Source of the DNA: Pimelobacter simplex
GTDB lineage: Bacteria; Actinomycetota; Actinomycetes; Propionibacteriales; Nocardioidaceae
Assembly (NCBI GenBank): GCA_016803235.1
Contig: JADCLI010000008.1
Span: forward strand, 62,001-126,000
DNA length: 64,000 nt
Reading direction: 5' to 3'
Part shown: in pieces, positions 7,207 through 15,329 of the stretch
Layout of the letters: each line of letters opens with the position of its first letter
Position numbering within the stretch: the stretch's first letter is position 1
The notes under the pieces: model-generated
What the model was told of the DNA's origin: nothing
Seen by the model: only the letters and a program-made list of their open reading frames with translations
The model's database searches: none
Position numbers and translations under genes: made by a program

Positions 7207-8684
7207 TAGCGCACGATGTGGAAGTCCGCGAGCTCGTCGTCGAGGTCGCCCTCTGTCACGAGCTGGTCGAGAAGCAGCGGCTGCACCAACAGCCGGTTCA
7301 GCGCCTGGGATAGCGCGTCAACGTCGTCGTCGTGCGCGGCAGTCGGGAACCCGGCGCACTGCTCGATGACGTCGTCGGCCCAGGGCGCGAGCTTGCTCGA
7401 GGGGAGCCACACGTTGCCGGCCTCGACGAGCGGGGACACCGCGGCGGCGCGGGCTTCCTTCCCGCCGTCGGGCTCGACCGGGACGATCCCGCCCACGGTG
7501 TTGCCGAGCATCGAGATGACCGCGGGGCCGTTGGCCTTGTCCTCGACGAGCTTCAGCAGAGCCTGCGGCCACCGGGCTGCCAGTCGGCGGAACGCGGCGA
7601 GGGTGTCGACGAAGTCCATCCGGCCGTGGACCCGGTCGAGAAGGTACGCGTTCGCGCCGCGGCGGCCCCACACCTGGCCGGACACGTAGTCGGTGCCCTC
7701 GGTCTTCTTGAACGTCAGGTCCCAGGAGATAAGCAGGTCGTCGAACCCCGAGACGATCCGGGACCCGTCCTCCCGCTCGAGCCACAGCGGGACGTCGTAC
7801 CGCTTCCACCAGGTCCGCTTCAGGATCGTGCCGTCGGCCGGCGCCGGACGGCCCTGGTAGAGCGCGTTCCAGGCCCGGGACCCGACCTCGCGGATCTTCT
7901 TCAGCCAGTCCTTCACCGCCCGGCCGCGCGCGGAGATCATGAACTCGCCCGGCTCGCGGCCGAGGACGTCGGTCTCGCCCTTCTCGGGGTCGTGGTCGGC
8001 CTGGGCGGGGATGTTGAGCACGTCCCACTCGTCGCCGTGCTCGCGCTGGAGCCAGCCGGCCATGTCGTCCTCGCGCCACCGGGTCTGGATCAGCACTACC
8101 GGGCGCCGGGAGCGAGGCGGGGGAGCGTGACCTCGGACCAAAAGTTCTTGATCGTGTCGGCCCAGGCCTTCGAGTCGGCCTGCTTCCCGTCCTTGTACGG
8201 GTCGTCGATGATCAGCACGTCGACCGGTCGGGACGTGAGGCCGCCCTCGACGCCGGTACAGAACACGCCGCCCTGGTAGCCGAGCAGTTCGAACTCACCC
8301 TGCCGCTTCGACGATGGGGACAGCTGGAGGCCGAGGTCCGAGTGCTCCTTGAGCGTGTCGCGGATCCGGCGGCCGAAACGACGGGCGACGTCGTGGCCGT
8401 AGGAGACGATCGCGATGCGGAGGTTGGGGTTGCCGTGGAGGAGCCAGAGCGGGAACCAGACTGAGGTCCGCTGGGACTTGCCCTCTTGCGGGGGCATGTT
8501 GATGATCTGCCGCTCGCAGTGGCCGTCGCGTGCGGCGACGAGTCGAGCGTCGATGGCGTCGAGGGCGGGTGGTTCGATCGAGGGCCTGGGCCATCTCGCC
8601 GGGCGTGGCCCAGGGGCGCTGGCGGAGCTCGGGGGCGAGCTGGGTGCGGATCATCTCGACCATCAGGTCCGGGGCGGTGGTCAC
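7203..8684 (-). pseudogene. Phage terminase large subunit, frameshifted
   Basis: Three frames must be joined to read the protein. The N-terminus (MTTAPDLMVEMIRTQL) starts at 8684; near 8575 the frame changes to the part holding CERQIINMPPQEGKSQRTS (Walker A-like, about 8470-8500) and VDVLIIDDPYKDGKQ (Walker B); near 8100 it changes again to VVLIQTRWREDDMAGWL and the C-terminal nuclease domain with SWDLTFKKTEGTDYVSG and HDDDVDALSQAL. Total about 490 residues, the normal size. Two frameshifts mean the ATPase and nuclease parts are no longer one product, unless they are sequencing errors. Confidence 0.75.
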
Positions 8685-8747
8685 GCTGGATCACCTTCTT
8701 CCACGGATCCGCAGCGATGTGTCGGACCCTCCTGCCAAGGTGCAACC

Positions 8748-9218
8748 ATGAGCGAAGAGAGCAAGACCCCCGAGGTCCCCGAGGTCACCGACGAGTGGCG
8801 CGAACGAAACGCCAAGGCGCAGCCCGATCCCCTGCTCGGCGCCTTGGTCGAGACCGTGACTGAGAGCGCCGACTCTCAGTTCCACATCACACTGACGGTC
8901 GGCGGAACCCTCATCACGGGTCGCCTCGTCGGCCGCCTGAGGTGGGCAGGCGAGCTGGTGGACCAGTACGGGTCCGGGGTCACCTTCATGTCCCAGGTCG
9001 AGAAGCTTTGGCGCGAGAACGACGAGGAGAACAAGGCGAAGAAGGACAGCGCAGAGCCGCCCTTCGCCGAGTTCATTCACCTCACCGACGCCAGGGTTGT
9101 CGCGGCGAACGGACTGGTTCCTGGCGGCGCCATGGGCATGTTCTGGCGAGGGCGCCTGAACGAGGTTCAGGGATGGTCGCTGGGCACGATGAGTCACAGC
9201 GAGCCGCCGTCCGACTGA
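8748..9218 (+). CDS. GvpU-like gas vesicle accessory family protein
   Basis: 156 residues. DPLLGALVETVTESADSQFH, ITLTVGGTLITGRLVG and the C-terminal FIHLTDARVV and GMFWRGRLNEVQGWSLGTM match the GvpU family known from Bacillus gvp clusters, where GvpU influences gas-vesicle clustering. Similar proteins also occur widely in actinobacteria outside gvp clusters, so a general role is possible. It lies on the plus strand inside the prophage remnant, divergent from the terminase gene. It is 44 kb from the gvp operon of this same window. ATG at 8748 with an AAGGT-like ribosome site. Confidence 0.65.
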   Translation: MSEESKTPEVPEVTDEWRERNAKAQPDPLLGALVETVTESADSQFHITLTVGGTLITGRLVGRLRWAGELVDQYGSGVTFMSQVEKLWRENDEENKAKKDSAEPPFAEFIHLTDARVVAANGLVPGGAMGMFWRGRLNEVQGWSLGTMSHSEPPSD

Positions 9219-9282
9219 AACGCCAAGAACCCGTCTGCGCCAGCGTCTGGGCATACGGGTACTTGAGGTGAAATAACAGATT

Positions 9283-9312
9283 CGCGGCGCCGTGCTGAAC
9301 CACGGCGCCGCG
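9283..9312. terminator. Bidirectional hairpin between convergent genes
   Basis: A perfect 12-bp inverted repeat CGCGGCGCCGTG / CACGGCGCCGCG with a 6-base loop. It sits between the ends of the GvpU-like gene and the minus-strand zinc-finger gene. No T tract. Confidence 0.65.
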
Positions 9313-9316
9313 AGGC

Positions 9317-10651
9317 TCATGCTCCGACCTTTGCTCTCGTGCGCGGTCCGGGCCGACGGACCTCGGTCGCCCTGGTCAGGACGTCCGGCCAGTACACGAG
9401 CTGCGGGCCGGAGTGCAGGCCCTCGGTCCACAGGCAACACCAGCGGATGTCGTCCTTCCGGCCGATCCACCCGCGGATAATCGCGGGGGACACCGGGCGG
9501 CCCGTGATGTCGGTGGCGGCAGCGACGGCCGCCTGCAGCGTGCACCACGACGTGCCGTCCTCGTCGAGCAGCGACGCGCGGACGGCGGTGGCGTACTCGG
9601 CCGGCGTGTACTCCTTCCGGCAGCCCGGGCACTCCCAGGACCGGCCGTGTCGCGGGTCGTCGAGCCCGCCTTGGGTGTCCTTCCACGCCTTCGTGCACGC
9701 GTCGCAGGGGATCCGCGCGTTCGCGATCAGCCGGGCCGGCGGCGCGGCTGCGGCGCGCAGCTCGTCGATGCGGACGTCGCCGAGCTCGGGGTAGGTGCGG
9801 AGCGTGCGGATCCAGTCCTGGGCAGTCGCGCGGCGGTGCATCCACGCAACCAGGTGGCGGCGCGCCGGAGTGGAGTGGCGGCAGCGCTTCGGGTCGCGGA
9901 ACCGGCGCACCAGCTCGTCTCCGCACTCGAAGCAGTCGACGCCGCGCTCAGGCTCGCGCTCGTCGTGCAGCGCGTGCTCCATCTGGGCACGGAGCCGGCG
10001 GATCGACCGGGTGAAGGCGAGGAAGTCGGGGCCGTCGGTGCGCTGGGCGATGTGGGGCAGCTGCTCGCGGAGGTAGGTGATCGCGCCGCCGATGCTGGCG
10101 CGGCGGTAACCGGCGATCTTCTGGCCCCACCGCGCGGTCTTGGGCGGGGCGGACTTGCCGGCGTGGCCGAGGAACGCGCGGTAGGTGTCCTCCCACTCGG
10201 CGAGCACTGCGAGCGGCGGTACGGCGTCCTTGACGCGGTGGTCGTCGGCGATGGTGGGCGAGTAGCGGACGCCGAGCACGCGGACGGTCGGGCCGACCAG
10301 CACGGCAGCGTCGCCGCCCGGGATCGGGGCGGCGGCGACCAGGCGGCCGTTCGCACCGGCCTCGAGCGCCTCGGTGCTGAGCGCGGCGTACGACGAGCGG
10401 ATGTCGACCAGGTCGTCGTCGACCTTGCCCTGGCACTCGGGGCAGGTCTGGGGGTGGGCGTGGTCGGTGTGCTCGCGGCCGCACATCACGCAGTGGTCGC
10501 GGTAGCAGGGTTCACAGCCGCGACGCCCGGGGCAGGTGTGGGCGCCGTCCTGGTGGCTGGGGCAGTTGTCGGCGTGGCGGGTGGTGACCCGGTAGCCGAG
10601 GTCGCGGTCGTAGTGGCAGCCGGGGACGTGGGTGGTCCGGGTGTCGGTCAC
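9317..10651 (-). CDS. Phage-type multi-zinc-finger protein, unknown
   Basis: 444 residues from the GTG at 10651. The N-terminal 70 residues hold many Cys/His pairs (CPGRRGCEPCYRDHCVMCGR, TCPECQGKV); further pairs are CFECGDELVRRF, IPCDACTKAW and WECPGCRKEY, giving at least four putative zinc sites. The C-terminal part, with GRPVSPAIIRGWIGRKDDIR, may be a DNA-binding helix-turn-helix that reads like a phage regulatory or replication-associated protein. I recognise this as a common actinophage type but cannot name a function. Its start overlaps the stop of the next upstream gene by 4 bases, so they are translationally coupled. Confidence 0.65.
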   Translation of the reverse strand: MTDTRTTHVPGCHYDRDLGYRVTTRHADNCPSHQDGAHTCPGRRGCEPCYRDHCVMCGREHTDHAHPQTCPECQGKVDDDLVDIRSSYAALSTEALEAGANGRLVAAAPIPGGDAAVLVGPTVRVLGVRYSPTIADDHRVKDAVPPLAVLAEWEDTYRAFLGHAGKSAPPKTARWGQKIAGYRRASIGGAITYLREQLPHIAQRTDGPDFLAFTRSIRRLRAQMEHALHDEREPERGVDCFECGDELVRRFRDPKRCRHSTPARRHLVAWMHRRATAQDWIRTLRTYPELGDVRIDELRAAAAPPARLIANARIPCDACTKAWKDTQGGLDDPRHGRSWECPGCRKEYTPAEYATAVRASLLDEDGTSWCTLQAAVAAATDITGRPVSPAIIRGWIGRKDDIRWCCLWTEGLHSGPQLVYWPDVLTRATEVRRPGPRTRAKVGA

Positions 10652-11109
10652 GAGGCCTCCTGGTCGGGGAGTGGGTCGAGCGGGACGATCGGGAGCAGCC
10701 AGCGGGTCGACCACAGGTGCTCGTTCGAGCAGACGCACTCGGCGGTCGCGATGCCGCGCCTCGTGCGCTTGGTGACGTCGGTGGCGGGCTGGTTGCAGAT
10801 GGGGCAGCGGGGGTGGTTGGTCATCGGGTCCTCCGTGGTCGGGTGAGCGGGAGGATCAGGATGGAGTGCGCGTCCGACGTTGAGTAGCCGCCCGTCCACA
10901 AGGTTTGGGGACAACTGGGCGATCCAGCGAGGGATGAATGTGGGGAGGAGCGTGGAGACAGCCTGCTGACCTGCGGTTTTGCGGGGCGTCCCTGGGGAGT
11001 GGATGTACTTGTCCTTGTCGTCCTCGTGGATCAAGAACTCCTTGATCTTGTTGGTGTAGATCAGCAGGTTCCACAGGTCGGGGCGGTTTCTCCACCGACT
11101 GTTGGTCAC
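10648..11109 (-). CDS. Phage hypothetical protein with C-terminal zinc ribbon
   Basis: One open frame of 153 residues from a GTG at 11109, which overlaps the stop of the upstream gene (GTGA). The C-terminal 58 residues form a zinc ribbon (RCPICNQPA ... CVCSNEH). A GGAGG ribosome site lies just before an internal ATG at 10824, so the ribbon may be made separately as a 58-residue protein. The N-terminal half (DLWNLLIYTNKIKEFLIHED) looks like normal protein and is not shadow sequence. Function unknown. Confidence 0.5.
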   Translation of the reverse strand: MTNSRWRNRPDLWNLLIYTNKIKEFLIHEDDKDKYIHSPGTPRKTAGQQAVSTLLPTFIPRWIAQLSPNLVDGRLLNVGRALHPDPPAHPTTEDPMTNHPRCPICNQPATDVTKRTRRGIATAECVCSNEHLWSTRWLLPIVPLDPLPDQEAS

Positions 11110-11330
11110 GGCTCGTCTCGATTCAGGGCGGGGCAGCAGAGCATGTGCATGTCGGCATCGCAGCTGGCTTCGCCGGTGCACGGTGGGATGTCGGCCATGT
11201 CGCGCGGGCATTCGTTGATGGTGAAGACCGGGGGCTCGTCCTGCTCGTGCTCGACCAGCTCGGCGATGGCGACGACCTCGCGGGTGGATGGCTTCCACCA
11301 GACGGCGTACCGCGGACTCTCGGCATTCAT
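11106..11330 (-). CDS. Small phage hypothetical protein
   Basis: 74-residue acidic protein (YAVWWKPSTREVVAIAELVE, then cysteine-rich ECPRDMADIPPCTGEASC and MHMLCCPALN). An AGGAGAA ribosome site precedes the ATG at 11330. It heads a coupled set of minus-strand phage genes (11330 down to 9317). The six cysteines could bind metal. Family not recognised. Confidence 0.55.
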   Translation of the reverse strand: MNAESPRYAVWWKPSTREVVAIAELVEHEQDEPPVFTINECPRDMADIPPCTGEASCDADMHMLCCPALNRDEP

Positions 11331-11375
11331 CGGTTCTCCTGCGCAAGGGCCTCGTCGTCGGTACGGTCCCTCGGC

Positions 11376-11972
11376 GTGGCAGAGGTGATCGTCGGTGGGG
11401 TGTTTGCGCTCGTGACCGCGTTGGTGTCCGGCTGGCTCGTAGAGGGCGGGCGACGTCGTCGCGCCCGGAAAGCGATCCGCGAGGAGTTCGAGCTCGCGAA
11501 CGACCTCGACCAGTCCTGGCCTGAGACGGCTCGGTTGCGGGAGCGGGCCCAGCGCCGCCTCGACCGATATGTCACACCCCTTCCCGAGAAGTTCCGCCGG
11601 CTCACCAAGGGCGAGCGCTTCACGACGGTCGTGACGTCGCTCCTCACCTTTGCGGGCACTGCGACAGGAGCTGCAGCAGCAGCGAGGGAGATCAGTTTCG
11701 ACAGCACCACGGCTGCGAACGGGATCGCCATCGCGGGGCTCATCGGCGGTATCGCGGGCATCGCCTTGGTCGTTCTCGAGGCCGGCCTAACAACGTTCGT
11801 GCAGACACTGTCGCGCGCGTCCGGGACGGCCTGGAGGGCATGGCGCACCGCGCTGGTCGCGGCGTTCCTGACGTTCAAGCGCCCCTTCGCCGAGGCCTGG
11901 CGGGTGCTCAAGCATGGCCGGCGACGGCCGGGGAAGCTGGGGAAGGACGAGGACCGGCGCCAGCGGAGTTGA
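11376..11972 (+). CDS. Membrane protein, prophage cargo, unknown
   Basis: 198 residues from a GTG. An N-terminal hydrophobic segment (residues 2-21) is followed by a basic cytoplasmic region with RARKAIREEFELANDLDQSW, two hydrophobic segments (about 85-105 and 114-140) and a basic C-terminus. A TACGGT box (11362-11367) ends 8 bases before the GTG, which suggests a leaderless transcript. It is one of four plus-strand genes inserted between minus-strand phage genes; such inserts are often lysogenic-conversion or defence genes, but no family is recognised. Confidence 0.6.
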   Translation: MAEVIVGGVFALVTALVSGWLVEGGRRRRARKAIREEFELANDLDQSWPETARLRERAQRRLDRYVTPLPEKFRRLTKGERFTTVVTSLLTFAGTATGAAAAAREISFDSTTAANGIAIAGLIGGIAGIALVVLEAGLTTFVQTLSRASGTAWRAWRTALVAAFLTFKRPFAEAWRVLKHGRRRPGKLGKDEDRRQRS

Positions 11973-11979
11973 GGGCCAG

Positions 11980-12606
11980 TCACGCTGCGCCACCGATCTC
12001 GCCCGGCCCGATCGCCGCACCGAGCTGATCGAGGAAGGTCCGCACGACCAGGTCGCGGTCCGCGGGAAGCAGCGTGACCCGGTCGCCCAGCACGGCGAGC
12101 GCCGCGAGGAACGCCGCGGTGACCAGCTGCGCGCGCTCCTTCTCCAGCTCGACGTGCTTCTCGGCGATCCCGAGCCGGGCCATCTTGTCGAGCACGTCGG
12201 CGAGCCGGGCCAGCGCGCGCTCGAAGAGGGTGACCTCGGCGCGGAGCGCGGTCAGGTGCGTGCCGCCGGTGAGGTGGTCCATCGTGGAGACGCGGCGACC
12301 GGTCTCGTCGACGAGCTGCTCGAGCGCGCCGGCGAGCCGCTGCAGCGAGTTCACCGGGTCGGTGACCGGGATGGCCTGGTCGAGTCCGACCCACAGGTCC
12401 TGGATCTGGCGTTCGGCGGCTTTGACGAGCTCACGGCGTTCGGCAGCGGCGATCGCCTGGGCTGAGCCGCCGCCGTGGTTCCTGCAGACCTCCTGCCCGG
12501 TCGCGGGATGGCGGCCGCACGGTGCGCCGGCGCGGTTGTGGCTGGTGCAGCGCGCGTGGACCTGGCCGCAGCGGGCGCACAGCGGGCGGTCGGCGGGCTC
12601 GGTCAT
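11980..12606 (-). CDS. Phage protein, probable terminase small subunit
   Basis: 208 residues. The N-terminus is a Cys/His cluster (LCARCGQVHARCTSHNRAG, then CRNHGGGSAQA), followed by long helices (AIAAAERRELVKAAERQIQD) as in zinc-containing small terminase-like or packaging-associated proteins of actinophages. The order (this gene, then large terminase and portal further along the same strand) supports a packaging role. An AGGAGA site precedes ATG 12606. Family assignment tentative. Confidence 0.5.
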   Translation of the reverse strand: MTEPADRPLCARCGQVHARCTSHNRAGAPCGRHPATGQEVCRNHGGGSAQAIAAAERRELVKAAERQIQDLWVGLDQAIPVTDPVNSLQRLAGALEQLVDETGRRVSTMDHLTGGTHLTALRAEVTLFERALARLADVLDKMARLGIAEKHVELEKERAQLVTAAFLAALAVLGDRVTLLPADRDLVVRTFLDQLGAAIGPGEIGGAA

Positions 12607-12654
12607 GCTCGGTTCTCCTGCGAAGTGTCGAGCCCGGTCGCTACGGTCCCGGGC

Positions 12655-13188
12655 GTGGAAGGCGTGAGCTTCTGGGAATGGGTCGCGATGTACGGCCTCG
12701 ACGGAATCGGTGCAGGCGTGCTCGGCGGCGTAATTGCTTGGGCGCTCCTGCGGCGGACGATCAACCACGAGCTGAATGGACGGAGAGCGGCTGAGCAGGC
12801 AGCGGAGCGATCGGAGCTTCGAGTTGCGCTGAAGGAAGTGCACCAGGCAGCAGGCCAGATGATGCTCGTCGCGCTCGACGCCAAGGACGACGCGGGGAAG
12901 TTCGACCCGCAGGCTGCGGAGCCTGCGTTCACCGACGCGTTCACCGCCCTGTTCCACAGCCTGCTGTCCGCGCTGGCAGCTGCATCGCCGGTCGCTCCCG
13001 GATTGGCCGACGACCTAGACGCCCTCAGCGACCTGCTGCTGGCGTTCGAGGACGACGAGTCGTTCAGGGACGATCGGCTCAACACAGTGTGTCGACTTTC
13101 AATCGAGCGCCTGCTCGCCTGGGTACGCTCGCCGAGCGAGTACGAGGAGCTCGACCGGCTGAACTTGGAGGATCTGCTGGCGGCCTGA
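12655..13188 (+). CDS. Membrane-anchored helical protein, prophage cargo
   Basis: 177 residues from GTG 12655. One N-terminal membrane segment (about 13-33, GIGAGVLGGVIAWALLRRTI) precedes a long helical cytoplasmic domain (AEQAAERSELRVALKEVHQA) that ends acidic. A TACGGT box at 12642-12647 lies 7 bases before the GTG, so the mRNA is probably leaderless, as for the gene at 11376. Divergent from the small-terminase-like gene. A role in superinfection exclusion or defence is possible but not shown. Confidence 0.55.
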   Translation: MEGVSFWEWVAMYGLDGIGAGVLGGVIAWALLRRTINHELNGRRAAEQAAERSELRVALKEVHQAAGQMMLVALDAKDDAGKFDPQAAEPAFTDAFTALFHSLLSALAAASPVAPGLADDLDALSDLLLAFEDDESFRDDRLNTVCRLSIERLLAWVRSPSEYEELDRLNLEDLLAA

Positions 13189-13209
13189 TGTGCCACACGA
13201 GTGCGGACG

Positions 13210-13686
13210 TCACGCACCCGGCACCCCCTTCGGCGTGGGCTCGACGAGCACGGGCGGCGGGGTGGGGGTGTGGTCCCAGCGCCGCGGCCGCCACGCGAGG
13301 ACTTCGCGCACGTCGACGAGGCCGTCCCGGGACGGGTGGGGGTCGTGCCAGAGCAGGCCGTCGCGGTAGATGACCTGGTGCATGACGCCGCGCGGTGAGA
13401 GGCCGGCGACGAAGAGGTACTCGCCGGGCTCGGCCTGGTCGACGTGGGCGAGCTGGACGGGGGAGTAGCCGGCGGCGGCCATGTAGCCGAGCATCATCGC
13501 CCACCAGGCGATGCCGCTGGCGGTGTTCTCGCCGTCGTCGAGGGTATCGCCGAGCAGCCGGCCTTCCTCGGCGAAGTGGGGGACCTCGTCGAGGGGGCGG
13601 TTGAGGATCGACGCGACGCAGGCGGAGACGCAGTTGCCGAGGCGCTGCGGGTCGTCGGCTGTTGTGGTCTGGTTGACGCGGCTCAT
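13210..13686 (-). CDS. Papain-like cysteine peptidase-fold phage protein
   Basis: 158 residues. LGNCVSACVASILNRPLDEV places a cysteine in a helix start, as in C39/papain-like folds, and a His occurs later in GVMHQVIYRDGLLWHDPHPS, a typical Cys-His catalytic layout. Such proteins are common in actinophages, where the role is unclear (processing or host interaction). A GGAAGGAG site precedes the ATG at 13686, which overlaps the stop of the next upstream gene (ATGA). Confidence 0.5.
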   Translation of the reverse strand: MSRVNQTTTADDPQRLGNCVSACVASILNRPLDEVPHFAEEGRLLGDTLDDGENTASGIAWWAMMLGYMAAAGYSPVQLAHVDQAEPGEYLFVAGLSPRGVMHQVIYRDGLLWHDPHPSRDGLVDVREVLAWRPRRWDHTPTPPPVLVEPTPKGVPGA

Positions 13687-13838
13687 GCCCGGGGCTCCTT
13701 CCGCTGGGTCTCGGTGCAGCCGGGGATCACGCACACGCGACGGACGGTGGTGCGGTTCTCGGGGTACCAGCGGTCGTCGAAGATGTGGGTGTGCTCGACG
13801 AACGGCTGGTCGACGGCCTGGTCGGTGGTCTCAGGCAA
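13683..13838 (-). CDS. Very small phage hypothetical protein
   Basis: 51 residues from a TTG at 13838, chosen because AAGGAGA lies 7 bases upstream. FDDRWYPENRTTVRRVCVIPGC ends with CVIPGCTETQ, a CxxxxC pair. It overlaps the peptidase-like gene start by 4 bases, so the two are probably translated together. Confidence 0.45.
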   Translation of the reverse strand: MPETTDQAVDQPFVEHTHIFDDRWYPENRTTVRRVCVIPGCTETQRKEPRA

Positions 13839-13860
13839 CGGGTGTCTCCTTCTGTGGTGA

Positions 13861-13978
13861 CGGCGGAGCCGTCGGCGGTCGGGCGGCGCGGCCCGGCCCG
13901 GCGGCGGCTGCGTCCGTGACGGCGGAGCCGTCGGCGGTCGGGCGGCGCGGCCCGGCCCGGCGGCGGCTGCGTCCGTGA
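13861..13978. repeat. Perfect tandem duplication, 59-bp unit
   Basis: Two adjacent, almost identical 59-base units start at 13861 and 13920. Each holds GACGGCGGAGCCGTC, a 6-bp hairpin with a 3-base loop, and a G/C-only tract. It lies between two minus-strand phage genes. Confidence 0.85.
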
Positions 13979-14017
13979 GGGCGTGCCGTCCGCCGAGCCC
14001 GGCCAGGTGGAGCTCGG

Positions 14018-14284
14018 TCACCTGCGGTCCGCGCGGAGGCGGCGGAGCTCGGCGCGGAGCAGCTCGATGCGGCGCTGCTTCCGCGCGATCGTGTCCTCCC
14101 GGTCGCGGACCATCTGGTCCAGCTCGGTGGCGCGCTGGGTCAGGTCGGCCACCTCGCTCTGCAGCTGGGTGACCTCGGCGGCGCACTCGGCCGGATCGGC
14201 GGCGGGGACGTCGGCGGAGACGGTCGTCGGGACCATGACCGCGGTGGCGGCGAGGGCGGTGGCGGTGACGAACAGCTTCTTCAT
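14018..14284 (-). CDS. Small secreted coiled-coil protein
   Basis: 88 residues. A clear signal peptide (MKKLFVTATALAATAVMVPT, probable cleavage after VSA) is followed by a heptad-rich coiled coil (LQSEVADLTQRATELDQMVR) ending in a basic helix. Probably exported in the host or anchored through partners; phage genomes carry such short coiled-coil proteins among lysis or surface genes. Ribosome site AAGGGA precedes the ATG. Function unknown. Confidence 0.6.
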   Translation of the reverse strand: MKKLFVTATALAATAVMVPTTVSADVPAADPAECAAEVTQLQSEVADLTQRATELDQMVRDREDTIARKQRRIELLRAELRRLRADRR

Positions 14285-14299
14285 GGTGGGTCCCTTCTC

Positions 14300-14524
14300 T
14301 CAGGGGGTGTCGGCCGGAGCGTGTGCTCCGGCCGGGGTCTGGGTCGTGGTCGTGGAGGCGGCGAGGACGGCGCGGAGCCGGGTCGCGTGGGCGCGGTGGA
14401 GCGCGGTGCGCGGCAGGTGCTCGTCCCAGCGGTCGTCGATCGCCTGCCACTCGTCCGCCAACGCCAGGCCGGCCGTGACCGAGGACCGGGCGGCCTCAGC
14501 GCGGATCCTCATGGACGTGGTCAT
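14300..14524 (-). CDS. Small helical hypothetical protein at the prophage edge
   Basis: 74 residues from the ATG at 14524, Ala/Arg-rich helices (MRIRAEAARSSVTAGLALAD) and a Thr/Pro-rich tail. It is the last recognisable minus-strand phage gene; about 20 bases upstream the character of the sequence changes back to the array. An AGGAG lies 18 bases upstream. Family not recognised. Confidence 0.4.
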   Translation of the reverse strand: MTTSMRIRAEAARSSVTAGLALADEWQAIDDRWDEHLPRTALHRAHATRLRAVLAASTTTTQTPAGAHAPADTP

Positions 14525-14624
14525 CAGTACTTCGTGCGCCAACTCCTGTCGGGTGACGCGGACCGCCGTTCATCCTGGGCACGCTGACCTGCTGCTTGGC
14601 GCTCTTGAGCCTCGCTGGGCATTC

Positions 14625-15038
14625 GTGTTGATCGAGACAGCAGATGGCGTACACGACTGGCACGAGGCAACCGTGAGCATCGGCCTCGACGATGTGCCGC
14701 ATCGGAGGCTCGTCCGACGCCACTCCTTTGATCTCTTGGTTTCCCCTGCCGAGGCGGCCGTGATCGGAGTCCGTCTTCGGCTGCAGGGGCTGAGCGGCGG
14801 CGGATTCCTTTGCCACCAATTTCAGCAGCGCCCGAAGGCGACGTTTCAGCTGCCAGAACGTCCCAGGGCTAGGTCCGACGCCATGCGCGGCCAGGGCGTG
14901 GAGCTCACGATCGACCTACCGCATGACACTGAGGTGGCGGTGGTCACGTCGCCTTTCAGGGCCAATCTCGAGCGTTTCACGTCGCGTTTGACAGAGCGTG
15001 CTGCTCGCGCAGCGCGTCGTGCCGGCGACAGCGCTTGA
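14625..15038 (+). CDS. Hypothetical protein, probably 5'-truncated at the prophage edge
   Basis: 137 residues from a GTG, but the open frame continues upstream to about 14555 with protein-like sequence (LLLGALEPRWAFVLIETADG), so the true N-terminus is probably lost at the junction. The remaining part (HEATVSIGLDDVPHRRLVRR, VAVVTSPFRANLERFTSRLT) looks like a soluble protein. No family recognised. Possibly an array gene cut by prophage integration. Confidence 0.4.
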   Translation: MLIETADGVHDWHEATVSIGLDDVPHRRLVRRHSFDLLVSPAEAAVIGVRLRLQGLSGGGFLCHQFQQRPKATFQLPERPRARSDAMRGQGVELTIDLPHDTEVAVVTSPFRANLERFTSRLTERAARAARRAGDSA

Positions 15039-15055
15039 GCAAGAACTCTTCACCC

Positions 15056-15281
15056 ATGGAGACCGCCGTTGAGTGCCAGGAAGTCGTCGCGTCTCGGGAT
15101 TCTTCTGACCTGGGCCGCAGACAGGAATACTCGCAGGACGCGCGTTCCGGCCCGCAGGGCGCGTGAGGTCACCTATAAGTGTCGCGCTTGGCTTACCGGC
15201 CACAGTCCGAGCTCGGACGGGAACTACAGCCGTAGCGAGATCGTGGAGGTCGCGCTGGCGTGCAGCCCCATCGAACCATGA
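15056..15281 (+). pseudogene. Frameshifted small hypothetical gene
   Basis: The ATG at 15056 opens a frame (METAVECQEVVASRDSSDLG) that stops at about 15165; the overlapping frame continues with EVTYKCRAWLTGHSPSSDGN and stops at 15281, directly before repeat R15. Joining them gives a protein of about 75 residues. Family unknown. Confidence 0.35.
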
Positions 15282-15288
15282 ACATCCT

Positions 15289-15322
15289 CATCTGCCGCGA
15301 ATCGCGCGGTCATGCCGAGTTG
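15289..15322 (+). repeat. Cassette repeat R15 (unit B), first copy right of the prophage
   Basis: Unit B nearly the same as R1, including GCCGAGTTG; same orientation as the left part of the array. Confidence 0.8.
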
Positions 15323-15329
15323 CGGACGC

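Noticed and set aside
10856..11095. Alternative minus-strand frame in the phage region
   Set aside because: Pro/Arg/Gln-rich; the neighbouring frame (11109-10648) has normal composition and a start coupled to the upstream stop.
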